Source: Echinostoma caproni
Lineage: Eukaryota; Platyhelminthes; Trematoda; Plagiorchiida; Echinostomatidae
Direction: 5' to 3'
DNA: 27,296 nt
NCBI GenBank assembly: GCA_900618425.1
Contig: UZAN01047118.1
Location: 1 to 27,296 of the forward strand
The translations under genes and the position numbers were made by a program. This document shows, one piece after another, positions 1 through 10,854 of this stretch (within the stretch, counting starts at the first letter, position 1; every line of letters starts with the position of its first letter). A model generated the notes under the pieces. It searched no databases. It was not told the DNA's origin and saw only the letters and a list, made by a program, of their open reading frames with translations.

Positions 1-680
1 ATTTCACCATAAATCATTATGGGTTCGGAAGGATTTTCAAAAATTCAGCATGGAATACACTGTCTACTAATGTGGACTGAATCGGGAGCGGGGCGCAACG
101 GAGGTCAATGACCTAGGGTTAATTGTCGCAAAGGACTTTCGGCCTACCAGGTAATGCAAGATGGCTGCAAATAAAGCAAGAGGAGTACTTTGCAGACCAT
201 AGTCACCTGCAGGAAGCCAGAAGTGTTCGTTCCAATGTACAACGCATTGGTGTGTCCACTGCTAGAATAGTGCACACAAGTTTGGACCCCATACTATCTC
301 AAAGATATGGAGTGTCTAGAAAGAGTACAACGACTGGCAACCAGAATGGTCACTGGAATGGTAGGGAAGAGCTACTCGCAGCGTTTGCAGGACCTGAATA
401 TTTTCTCGCTGTCACGCCGAAGGACCAGGGTCGACTTGATTGAATTCTTCAAGATAGTAAAGCGGTTGTCCGTCATAGAACGAAGACGTACCTTCTTTCC
501 TGCTCCGGATTGTGGTACCAGAGCTCATATCCTTAAGCTGCAACGAGAGCACTCCAGGGTGGAGTTGATGACCATATTCTTCACGAATCGTGTGATGCCT
601 TTGTGGAACAGACTACCGGAGAATGTCATAAGCTGTTCAGCAGTGGTAGCCTTTAAAAAGGTATTGGATATGCGATGAAA
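1..680 (+). mobile_element. CR1-like non-LTR retrotransposon, broken 3' part of the reverse-transcriptase ORF
   Basis: The conceptual protein matches the C-terminal third of CR1/Jockey-group ORF2. From 101 the frame reads EVNDLGLIVAKDF, the usual 'DLGV.V...' motif, followed by CKMAANKARGVL. After a frame change another stretch reads FVPMYNALVCPLLE, then a stop where family members have Y, then CTQVWTPYYLKDMECLERVQ. The last part is open from 307 to 678 and carries LERVQRLATRMV, YSQRLQDLNIFSL, RRRTRVDLIEFFKIV and the terminal NRLPENVISCSAVVAFKK. At least one frameshift and two in-frame stops show it is dead. The window edge cuts the 5' side. I see no clear 3' tail repeat, so the downstream limit is only approximate. 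It belongs to a different subfamily from the two CR1-like copies near 20 and 23 kb. Confidence 0.85.
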
Positions 681-1779
681 AGTGACATTTCCGGAGCTGG
701 CCGCTTGAGAGGTTATGAACTAACAAGATGAGTTCGTTCCTATATCCTTGTGTTTCATTTATCATATCTGGTGGATGTGATTCTGCATCTAAGAATTCTG
801 CCTTTCAGAAAAAAGAACGAACTTTTGACGAGCATTGTTGAAAGTCAAGGGAACTAGCTGGCAACGCAACGTTCCGTATGCACGCTCGGTCTCGACTACT
901 TCCGTCCTGTGCAAACTGATCTTCCTTCCTTCCTCTAGATAATTTCGGGAACAAAACTAACTTGCCAGTGAGTCAGTCCCAGAAAAGAACACACAATCAC
1001 CAGAAAAGCTCATAAGAGAAGGCTATTTTACGTCCTGGAAGTCGAAGTTTGATATTTGGACTTTGAACTACGGTTTGTTTGAACCAGCCATAAGTCAGAC
1101 AATGTCCTTGATATTTGAGGCACTTTTATGAGTCAATATTTATTTTCCGTTTAACGTGAGTTGTTCAAAATTCACCAATGCACGTAGCAATGTTCCTATA
1201 TGGCAACTTATGAATAATGATAACAAGATATATTGATCTGTAGTAGGAGTTTATCAAATGTAGCTGTTTCGCACGAGTATCTTGAGAAATTAAGACGTTT
1301 AGAAAACTCGATAATAATTCATTTATTTGGTGATAATTTGGGAATAGCAAAATTCAAGCGAAATAGGATGAACTTTTGGGAAACGTATTGGTCTCCATTC
1401 TTTGTTTTTGAATCTGATTCAAAATGTATTTTTACTTTATTGTGCATATTTATTTTATAATTTTATAATACCCAATGAAGGATTAGGGATTAGTATCGTA
1501 TTGAATAAGATCAGAGTTCGCTATCTAGTGTTCAATGCGTCCGTGTTGCATGAAAATAGTCTTAGTGTTCTTTCAGTCTCGCACTCAATATATTTCTGAA
1601 GAGACTGTAGACGTAATCCTCAAAATGATACGAAAATGTGCTCGAAAATATCAATAAACTACCAAGGTAATACCACACTATTGTAATAGCACAATTTTAA
1701 TGAGATTGAAATCACCTTGTGCTCAGTAGAGAATTCAGTCCTTCAGTGGACCCCTTTGTAGATTCAGGTTTGGTGATCG
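681..1779. other. Non-coding stretch, nothing recognised
   Basis: AT-rich sequence with only short chance ORFs on both strands (for example around 1165-1460). I see no domain, paired splice sites around a coding-looking segment, or repeat family here. The first part may include the 3' untranslated region of the preceding retroelement. Confidence 0.5.
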
Positions 1780-1990
1780 GACCTCCCAGTCCTCACTGCT
1801 GTCCCATCCGAGTCCTATCAAAGTCCTATTCGAGTTCAAGCCGGGTCCCACGGGAGCCTCGTTGAAGTCCCTTTGCACTCAAAACGGGGCTCCTATGGGA
1901 CTCCCCCATTGGGACTCTTATGGGACTCCCATGGGGCTCGAATGGGACTCGGAAGGGACGGCCCCCAAAAGGACTTCCTTACATTCTATT
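1780..1990. repeat. Degenerate GC-rich minisatellite with inverted halves
   Basis: A sequence built from variants of GGGACTC with short spacers, unlike the AT-rich surroundings. In the left half (about 1795-1860) the motif appears as GTCC/GAGTCC; in the right half (about 1890-1960) as GGGACTC. The reverse complement of 1933-1959 begins GTCCCTTCCGAGTCCCATTC and matches the start of the left arm, GTCCCATCCGAGTCCTATC at 1801, so the halves form an imperfect inverted repeat around a spacer of roughly 30-40 bases. Overlapping ORFs of 71-74 codons here are by-products of the repeats. A weaker run of the same GACTCAAA-type motif occurs at about 3293-3330. Confidence 0.7.
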
Positions 1991-2248
1991 CTACATTTTA
2001 CCCAGCTCGCGCATGTCACTCACGAAGAAAACTACTTGGTATACCTAACTACAATCCCAACCAACGTAAGCTTATGATACATCATCCGAATCTCTGAATA
2101 GCGCAATCTACATATGACGTTTATAACTCGAAACCCCTATTTCAATAGAAGTAATACATAAGGCACATTTAAATCTAATTGACAAGAATACTGTAAAGAT
2201 TATATTCAGTCGCCATCAGACAAATTCTTCTGGTTGGTCTTCCTTGTT

Positions 2249-2903
2249 CTACTCTCTTCGTTGTGGCTTTTCCCTGGTCTTCTGAATCCATCTTTGTATT
2301 CGTTCCCTTAGTTTAACATGAGTTTCACCAGGGAAGTTCTTTTTCATAGTTTAATCTAAATATTGGTACACAGTAAGATAATACGGCATGCCTAACGAAA
2401 ACCAACTTCGTAATATATGTGGATTCTATTCCATATTTGTTGTTAATGCCATTCCAATTTATCTTTGGAATGACACTCCGATGCACCATAGTATCCATGG
2501 TGTGTCGAACGTATTCAGCGGCTGTGCTTCCGCCTACGTTCAACAAATATATCACATATTAAATTAAACTTAATTAAATTTCAACTATAAAGCCAAAAGG
2601 AACATACCATGTTTTTATATACCTCGGGATCTCTCATTTTGTCTTCCAGCTTCTCTAAGTCTGCAAGCGTGGAAGCTGGAAAAATGAATGGTAGTGATTC
2701 CGCTTGACCTTTCATGGCCATTCGCCGACATACGTTCGTGGCATTTGCAGTTGGTAAACAGTGTAGATCACTAATATGTACTTCAGCCGCACCTATGACA
2801 GTGTGAAGGATTATTTATAACTTATAAAAATTAAACTTACAGTTGTCAGACTCTTTCACAAATTGCACTCCACAATCACTAGCGTTCATAGACATTGAAG
2901 CCT
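2249..2903 (-). CDS. DUF4806-like protein, small multi-exon gene or recent pseudogene
   Basis: Reading the minus strand, four segments join into about 166 residues. Segment 1 (2903-2841) follows acceptor TTTCCCCTCACAG, has an ATG at 2895 and ends at donor GTAAGT. Segment 2 (2792-2608) follows acceptor CACTGTCATAG, joins in phase (AAC T|GT GCG) and contains LPFIFPASTLADLEKLEDKM, then RDPEVYKNM, before donor GTATGT. Segment 3 (2555-2385) reads VIYLLNVGGSTAAEYVRHTM and NWNGINNKYGIESTYITKLV. Segment 4 (2338-2249) reads NFPGETHVKLRERIQRWIQK and ends at TAG 2251-2249. The order 'leeLe.k..d..~.k.m', 'yl..vGG', 'NW.G...K.g...t', 'FP......v..~I~~W' is the layout I know from DUF4806 proteins, whose function is unknown. 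The implied introns are 48, 52 and 46 bases. Problems: no AG stands before segment 3 (AT or TG would be the acceptor), and the last donor (CC|GTATTA) is weak. A single-base frameshift in the AAAAAG run could replace the last intron. It may therefore be decayed. Confidence 0.55.
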
Positions 2904-3643
2904 CTGTGAGGGGAAACAATTGGCTGACTATTATACATAACACACGGAATGATTCTTATTGCCATTAAACTGGCAGTATTGTTTAATGGGTTATGTACAT
3001 TTACATTTTGCACTCCCTTATTCAATGCCTAATGATAACGTTGAGGGTGAATTTGATTTAACGCGTCTTCATATTGAACACATAGAATAATCACAGGGAT
3101 TGATATTCGACATGGCGAATGATGGCGAGCGCCGCTGAACATACGCATGTGAAATTCGTTCATTTAAACAAACAGCGAGCTAATTTAACCGTTATTAAAA
3201 TACACAATTTCAATGGTTTTTAGTATTTAATTTATTAGTCGAATAATTTATTAGGTTCGTTTTTCGTATTATATAAAAGTAAGTATGTAAAGTCCCGACT
3301 GGACTCAAATAAGACTCAAATGGAACTGTCAACCGTCCCGCTGTGCGGACAGGGCTTCGAGCCAGTGGTGATGGCGCTTACACGGGCACTCTGCCCTCTG
3401 CTCTCAATAATGAAGACTAAAATCATTTCGATGCATCGTAGGTATAATCATTGAATTGCTTAAATTAGAGTATATGTAGGCAATGGATGAAACGTATATA
3501 AGACGGCTATACAGCAGAACACAAAGTGTTCTAAAAACTAAACCATATTATAAGGGGGAAGTAAATTGCCGTGCAAGATGTATCTCTTTTGCCACTGTGC
3601 TGTCATTGATTTTTGTGGATGGATTACTTGATTGTATTCGTAC

Positions 3644-3664
3644 TGTATTGTATTGTATTGTATT
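3644..3664. repeat. TGTAT pentanucleotide microsatellite
   Basis: Four perfect copies of TGTAT followed by an extra T, in a slightly longer TGTATTCG-rich context from about 3631. It could be the tail of an old retroelement, but nothing upstream shows coding similarity to one. Confidence 0.8.
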
Positions 3665-6600
3665 CGAGGTCAAACACCAAAAACCCATTCAGATGAGCGG
3701 TCTCTATGATTAAGCTATTGAACACAAAATTCACTCATATGGAAAAGTCGGAATAGATATATATTGAAAAGTATTTCGGTAATGAATTATAAGCAGAAAT
3801 AATGCGACTATAAAATAGAAATACAAAATATAACATATTCATATACGCAAAGCTAAGTATATATATGTTAACATCGTGCAAGTATCAATACATCAATAAC
3901 AAGAATTGTATAATTGCAGTGGGCACTTTATAAATGCATAATAATATATACTTACGTAATAATAAGGATTACAAAGATTATTAGATATAATATCAGAAAT
4001 TTTATATTTCCAATGTAACCTAAAATTCACTGGCGTATTTTATGAATACAACGAGATATATATTTAAATGGATACATTTGATTGTAGATTTGACAATGAA
4101 ATGGGGAGTTCCGACAGACTAAGCTTGCAAACATACCAAGAAGATATGCGGGCGCCACTGGTTGCGACAAGCATTCACAGCACTTAGTGTCACTCAGCTT
4201 ACAGTTACCTGACAAAGCATTCGACGTATTTATAAACTTGCATCTCACTTTTCTCAATCAGGAACTTTATTTTCTTAAAACCCTCCAAATGACTTACTAG
4301 TTTATTCCTCGTTAGCCATATATTTAACTTCACGAAACACAAAATGTTTCGTCAAAAGCATAAGACAATAAAACCTTCTAAACTACCACTCAGAAGCAAA
4401 TTTCACAATAAAATAAGTTCATTACACCTTCTTATGATTCTTGTATATTAAACTTAGACAAAACTATCAGCTTTCCTTCTATCTATAACCATATCTTGAT
4501 CCCATGACAAATAGCTGGCACAAGGCAAACATAAATAGTTTAAAGCGCTTTTAAAATTCAAGCAAACCGACTAGATAGCCTCAGTAATAGGAGTGTGACG
4601 CTTTTACAAACACTAAGTTTAAGTGAAAACCAGCACCAAAAATCATTATGCTATGTTTTTAATTTTTGGTATTTTCATTATATGAATGCCAATGGTGGTT
4701 CATGAGACTTGTGATCGTTATCACTCCACACAAAGAGCAGCATGTTTTACTTTTTCGTTGACTAACGTTTTAAGTTTACTGGTTTTGTTCTCATTATTGA
4801 AAATGGTTTATAAAACGTTTAATTAAGTAAAATAAAAAAGTAAATGGAACAAAAAGGAGCAACTGGTACAAATGCTCTTGCAGATTTGACTTTTTCAAAG
4901 TTATTGAAAACATGCGCTAAGCCTCAAAACGTTCTGAATGTAGGTGTTCTCCAAGAATTCAACTGAAATTAATTTGACTAGTGGTTTCTTTTCAAATACC
5001 TTTCCTTGCTAAATAACTGCCCGCAAGATGTCGGTATTTCCACTTTTATCTATTTTACCGATACATAATAAATTGAAGCAAATAATGATTTTGCATATTT
5101 TAATCATAAAATAAATGCCATAAAAATAAATGACTAATAGTATATATCATTAGCAAGATGTTTAACTTAAATTTTCCCTTTAGAAGAAACCGTCACTTGT
5201 ATTATTGCACTTAACTTTTTGTCTGTAATCAAATAGACAGATATGAGCTGTAAGCTATCTATTCCTTGTGTATTGCTTGCAAATTGTAGTACATTTCTTA
5301 TGTGAAATAGGAAACTGGTTTTTGTGAATCTATCCTGGGGAAGCTTATATATTCAGTTGTTAAGTTACAGGAAGTTTATGCATAAACCCAAAATAAAATG
5401 TTTTGTACACATGATATCAACAAGAAATTGCAAATATGAACGTTCCTTACTCCTTTTTATGAGCGAACAAGAGCATTCAAAAAGGAATGATAAAACGTGA
5501 AATTTAACTGCCCAGTTTTATATCAAGCTACTCAGTTCAAGCTATTACACAGACAGCCAACGCTGTTTAAAAGGTTGCTGAATCATTGAATCTGCTGACT
5601 GATACCCGTATATTGTATGCCAAAAGGTAAATATTTTAGTTGAGAATAAGGGCAATAATTAAATTTGTGGGTTACTTTTACAACTTGAAATGGTTAAAAT
5701 ATAGAGGAAATATAAATAAATTATTTTGATGAACCCCATACATGTAAATAAGTATCAATTCAGTCTCATGACCGGTGAAAATATCCTGAAGGGGTTTCAT
5801 TCACTCGAAGAATCACATTTTCTCTCAAACACGTGCTATTTATCGCATAAAAACATTGTATTCTTTTATCATGAATACATTTTCCGACGGACTTATATTA
5901 TTCCTTATGTATTCCTTATATTACTCTTAGAGATCAAACTCCGAGAAACATCGAGTTAATTCAACAAAAATCACAAAACTTGGAAAATAATGTTTTTTGA
6001 GGTAGAATGCAACGTTAGTTTGTTTTGGTTTTTCTTGTTTAAATTATGCTCATAGTCTAAGTATGGCACAAAAATTAAGTTTTTAGTGTTGGAATCATAC
6101 AGTTAAAAGATTGCATTTTATTTAGATTTAAATCCAGTCAATGCTAGTTTCATGCAACCAAATCCGTGATCTTTTAGCATTTTACGCCACGTTTTTAAAT
6201 ATAAGTTTAAAAATCAGGTAAAGTGAAAGTGAGGTTATCAACTATTTTTTGTTGTAGTTCTGCGGAAAGTTTCGCGTTGTCAACAAGCAGACGCGCGAGA
6301 TGTGGCAAAAGAAAATAAGAATATTGAAACTAACATTAAAATAAAAGTTTAAACCTTGAACGCATGGATTATTTAGATACAATATTTTAAAGATCCTTGT
6401 GCAATGGGTGATAAATCTTCGAGGGTCTTTATGGAATAAACTTTTCCTATGTATTTAGGTGTTTGCTCATGACCAAGTCTGCCAGTGTGTCCCTTGCGAT
6501 ATCGGTGCATTTAGAGATGTGCTTAAGGTATCTTGATAGTTAGTGCAATGCTGCTTTCGGTATTTACAGGTTTTCTTATGCTTGAGAACCGAAATATGAG

Positions 6601-9600
6601 TTAAACAGTATGATTTTAATAATACCCGGAAAAGCATCATATTGGAAAACACTTTTATCAGTAATTTACCATTGTGCTTGACCGTTAAACTGAAACAGAG
6701 TAGGTTACATAGTTAACGATTTTTGCATCGCCTAAACTTTTTAGGATACTCATTGTCATACACTCGCTTTTTGTGTGTAAATATGCAGAAGTACAGTGGA
6801 TTAAGCACTTTATCGCTCAAGAGGATACATTTTCCTCAAGAAGGATATACCAGAAATTATGCTAGCGCCAGATTGTATGACACTTCAGTGGAAACAGTTC
6901 ATTGAAATTGACAGAACTTGCCACACAGGGCTATAACATACCGAAAATTCGGGATAAAGTTTTATGCCTAAAACATGATTGTAAATTGTTTTGAAAAATA
7001 AAGGATCTGAACAACTGAGTTTGCGTGAGTCTAACGCTATTTTATCAAAGTAGAAAATAGTCTTCCCTATGATTACATGATTTTCTTCTTACATTTTGTG
7101 AATGCATAATTTTAACAAGAAACTCATGAGGTACCGAACAGAGTTAAAATGAACTGCAGAAAAATCTATAAAGCATTGCATAGCTGACAATGACAACCTG
7201 AATGAGGAGAGTGTACATGGAAAACACGTACAAGTCTCGTGGATTGCTCCAAACAATCGACCATATTGTTTACACAAGATGTAGCACAATCCGCAATCAT
7301 TAACCCATCCAAAATCCCTATTACTGGCCCATAAAATGGTGAGCTTGCAGCAGAGTATACGACCAAACGATGGTGTTGCATACCTGAGTACTGTACAAAC
7401 GGTCGCCACCGGAGTTCACAGATTGCGTTGACCTTGAGCTTAGGACGATAAGAGTCATTCCGGGGCTACTAAAACTTCTTCGTTTCTCTCTTCCACATAC
7501 GTTATTGGTTAATTTGAAACGAAAAGCCCACAAATGTGATATCTTTCAACAATCTTTATGTGGATAGATTTTTGGTCAAAGGAGAACGACGCTTAAGAAG
7601 TCAAGTTCGTGTGTAATACTAGTATCTAAGTTTGGAGTCAGTATTTTCAATTTTTTATCAGAGTTGAAAACAACAAAATCTCTTTCGGGACACGAAGAAA
7701 ACGTGCTATAAAATGTACCCTTATCTTAATTTGAATGCGATGTGACGAGAAGTAAAACAGTAGAGGAACGGGAATTGCGGATTGTTAATGCCCAGATGCA
7801 TACAGCAGTATCTTGGATCTTGGTTCTTATCAAAATCAGTTAAGATTATGATAATGACAAAGTACTTTTCCCATTTTGTCTTCATCCCCTGAAGGCGAAA
7901 ATAACTGCAAAGACTGAACAGTAAAAGCACTAGTGTAAGTGATTAACTAATGACAGGATTCCATATTTGGGAAAATTTCTGTTCTCAATGATATTCATGA
8001 GTTACTCTATACTGTATCAGAAGAATCAATTTCAAATATTTTTGGTTCGATTCGCTTTACGAACAGAGAGATTTTTGAGTCAAGAATCGAACAGTGAAGT
8101 CGAAATACACGAAACCCCATTTTAATACATAATCTGAGCGAAAGGTTTTAAGAGGAGAGTCATGAACAAAGTAGACCACAGACTGACTTAAATGTATACG
8201 TTAACACTATTGACGATAGGTTGCCTTTATGATTATTCAGCCTGATAGATTACAGGGAGCATTTACTGAGTTATTTGAGAAGAGAGTTTCCTAATGAATT
8301 TGGTTTCCCTAGGTGATTGTTATCACTAGATCACGTGAATAACTGTTAGAATCTGTAAAATGACACCGAAATTGACTGAAATTATTGTCTAGTTGAAATA
8401 AATCTGAAGCTCAACCAAAGCGAGTTGAATGAACCAAACGCCTTGTGATATGATGCTAAAAATCCACTTCTTCCCGACTACCATAAGTAAAATTACCACG
8501 TAAATTCACTTATTATATCGTGACGGATAGATATCACGTTAAATAACAGAGAGTCAGAAATCAGACAAAATAAAATTTCATTCTGTATAATTAGAGTTGA
8601 TCACGTACGTACTTATAACGAACGGACATAGTGGCGCTCGATCATCCATCCATTCCTTCAGCCAGTCAGACAACCACTAACAAAACAAAAGTGCAGGGAG
8701 TGTACAAAAGTTTGATACCTCTTACAATACAAATGTTTGAATCAACAGATAATGGGCTAATGTAATAAATGCGCTGATGATCGATAACATTCATACATGT
8801 GCGGTGAATTAAAAGCGTGAATCTTTTGTATCTTCTGGAAAAATACCCAGCAATAAAGCTTTAGTGTGTTTAATTTTGGGGCTATCTCTCACTTCCTGGC
8901 ATGACAGAAGCGTGATGAGTCTAAAGAGAAGCTACAACCCGTCATTGTATGTCATACATTCTCGAACAGATCTGTGTGCATAATTCCAACACAGGGAACA
9001 TGTATCCGGAAATAGTTTCTAGCATGTGCCTTAGTAGTAGTGACAGCACATAACTTGTCCGTTTGTTTTTAGAAGACCGCCTGTAACAGGAGAGTTAGTC
9101 AAGCAGACTTGAACAGATAGTGCCAACAACTAATATCAATACTGAAGAAAGTGGATAGGATGAGGGAGACAATCATGGATCTGTTTTTATCTTAACGGAA
9201 ACAAGTCAAAGACACACATCATTGTGCTAACAACTGGGATCGCTGAATTTACAAGCGACGATTGGGGGGGGGGATTAATTCTATTACACAAAGTATGAAG
9301 TTTGTTTTATCAGAAGATCAAAAGAAGTACGGACTGAAAGCACTGTGGTACAGTTGTTGTACGGTTTTACCAACATTAAATAAACTCATCGACCCAGGTT
9401 ATAAGATGGGAACCGGGAACTGATAAATAGAACACATGTACATTGTCCATTTGACAATCGGGCAGTTGATCAATCTATTCCGCTTAGTGTAAGCATCACG
9501 AAGAAAAGTTCAACTCAAAAGAAGTATTGTCAGCAACTGATCTCCTCAGTTGGTTAGGAGATGCTGATGCAGATGAAGCCTAGCCAGGTGAAAACAGCTC

Positions 9601-9689
9601 TACCATTTATAGTGAATTTATTGCATTCATTTGGAATGATACATTCTCATTCCTGCGTTTCAATTGGAACTCGAAAATACACGATAATT

Positions 9690-9711
9690 CTTTCTCTTTT
9701 TGTTTATTCAG
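9690..9711 (+). promoter_or_regulatory. Strong splice acceptor before the membrane-protein exon
   Basis: A pyrimidine-rich run (CTTTCTCTTTTTGTTTATTCAG) ends in AG at 9710-9711, 46 bases before the ATG at 9758. It could end an intron lying within the 5' untranslated region. It could equally be a spliced-leader trans-splicing acceptor, since flukes trans-splice a short leader onto a subset of messages close to the start codon. The sequence alone does not separate the two. Confidence 0.65.
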
Positions 9712-10622
9712 CAAGAAATATGTGAATCACGAGCAGTTTGCCAACAGAAACTAAATAATGGAATCCGATATTCCAAACACTCACTTAACGGAGTATCGAA
9801 TGGCCTCCACGGATTTGTTGTGCCCATCTCAATGCTGTACATCCGGATTTGAGGAAGTTCCCGTATTCCTTGTCCAGACCACGGACGTGGTCCGTGATCC
9901 GGCTTTGATGATCCGCGCTCCCACACATGTGTTACATGAACAACACGACGGAGCGGAAAATCTTCACCTCATTCATTGTACCATTCCGAATGAGGAGAAT
10001 CGAACATCCTCCCCGCGGATCGCCATGTCCACAAACAATCATTGGATTCCAGTCCGAAGTTCGACCGGCGTAAATCCACCGACCGGTAACTCATTCACGA
10101 ATCGTCGGCAACCGACACGGAATATTGTGCGTGCAGTTCGATCTCGAGCACGGACGCAAAAATGTATCTGTCACAGCTGGGAAAATTGGCGCAATCTGTT
10201 TGCGGTCGTATTGGCTTTGTGTTCCGTGATCTTTATTGTGTCCGATCTCTATCATTTGACCCAGTTGGAAATAGCTGCGTTCGGGCTACAACCACCCATC
10301 TCGTTGACCCAGGCGAATGGTACGCATTTGGGTTCAACCATAAGTAGAATGTATAACCCGAATCATTACTACCATATCGACAACGGATTGTTCGGCACGT
10401 CGTGGGATCCAAGTTATTTGACTGGTACAAGCGGTGCCGGTTTGTTACAACACCAAAACCACCACCAACAACAACAACAGCAACGACTGTTCCATCGGGA
10501 ACTTTTGATGGATAGCATACCGGAGGATGTGTTATTGTGTTTACGACGCTGGAAATCGGAATGGGCATCCATGGCTCATCTGGACCCGGATCGATCGGAA
10601 TTGAACGCAGCACTCCAACAAA
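9712..10622 (+). CDS. Unrecognised single-pass membrane protein, large 5' coding exon
   Basis: The exon begins after the acceptor at 9711. An in-frame TAA at 9752-9754 precedes ATG 9758 (context AATAATGG), which fixes the start. It encodes 288 residues plus one base and ends at a consensus donor, AAA|GTAAGT, in phase 1. There is no signal peptide. Residues 1-145 are hydrophilic and end in a basic stretch (RRQPTRNIVRAVRSRARTQK), then CIC. Residues about 147-163 (LFAVVLALCSVIFIVSD) form one membrane segment, so positive-inside predicts a cytoplasmic N-terminus (type II). Beyond it are an NGT glycosylation site (N187), a His/Gln run (231-242) and RRWKSEWASM near the end. Base composition is clearly less AT-rich than the flanks and there are no stops. 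I do not recognise the family. Teneurins share a signal-less N-terminal cytoplasmic part and one membrane span, but nothing here proves that. Later exons, if any, are not certain. Confidence 0.85.
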
Positions 10623-10720
10623 GTAAGTTCGGTCATTGCGTATGGGACTTTTTCTGCCTTGCAGTTTTTCTTTCTATTTTTAATTTATGCGGGTTTCCAG
10701 AAACCGCTAATGTGTTGTAG
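10623..10720 (+). CDS. Alternative in-frame C-terminal extension of the membrane protein
   Basis: If the donor at 10623 is not used, the reading frame of the preceding exon stays open for 32 more residues to TAG at 10718-10720. The extension holds a hydrophobic block (residues 294-313, CVWDFFCLAVFLSIFNLCGF), which would be a second membrane span. Two acceptor-like sites lie inside: CTGCCTTGCAG ending at 10664 and GGGTTTCCAG ending at 10700. They would give introns of 42 and 78 bases, both multiples of three, so the same stop is reached in all three readings. The hydrophobic nature may simply reflect a pyrimidine-rich intron translated in frame. Whether this stretch is exon or intron is open. 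Confidence 0.35.
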
Positions 10721-10726
10721 AATAAA
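10721..10726 (+). terminator. Candidate polyadenylation signal AATAAA
   Basis: AATAAA follows directly after the TAG at 10718-10720, and a T-rich then GT-containing stretch (TATTTTTTCTGAGTTGG) lies about 10-25 bases downstream, as expected of a cleavage site. It would end a short form of the membrane-protein transcript. Chance AATAAA is common in AT-rich DNA, so this is only moderately supported. Confidence 0.4.
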
Positions 10727-10854
10727 GATAAAGTATTTTTTCTGAGTTGGCGAAAAGGTAACATTCCTAGAATGCAATTACAGGCAGAAAAACAGGTCAT
10801 TTTGTTCGGAATCTACGAGAATTTTGTTTGGAATAATGAATGTGGCTTTAAGAT

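Larger units (their letters stand above)
2904..9711. other. Long AT-rich gene-free region
   Basis: Nearly 7 kb with only short chance ORFs (60-106 codons, no recognisable domain, mostly AT-rich codons). The only structured items I see are a TGTAT microsatellite near 3644, a weak GACTCAAA run near 3293-3330, a small GC-richer pocket at about 6255-6305, and a run of ten G at 9264-9273. The part just before 9712 probably holds 5' flanking or intron sequence of the membrane-protein gene. I could not place a promoter. Confidence 0.5.

Noticed and set aside
4844..4966. 40-codon + strand ORF starting MEQKGATGTNALADL
   Set aside because: Reads plausibly but is short, with no splice sites or similarity I can name.
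6255..6350. GC-richer pocket after a T-rich AG (TTTTTTGTTGTAG), reading CGKFRVVNKQTREMWQKK
   Set aside because: Vaguely like the nucleotide-binding loop of a kinase, but there is no donor and the frame soon stops; too weak to call an exon.
7089..7409. 106-codon minus-strand ORF
   Set aside because: No domain, several overlapping ORFs in other frames, no splice or start context; looks like chance.
10233..10613. 126-codon minus-strand ORF opposite the membrane-protein exon
   Set aside because: Shadow of the + strand coding exon; the Val-rich run is the complement of the His/Gln codons.
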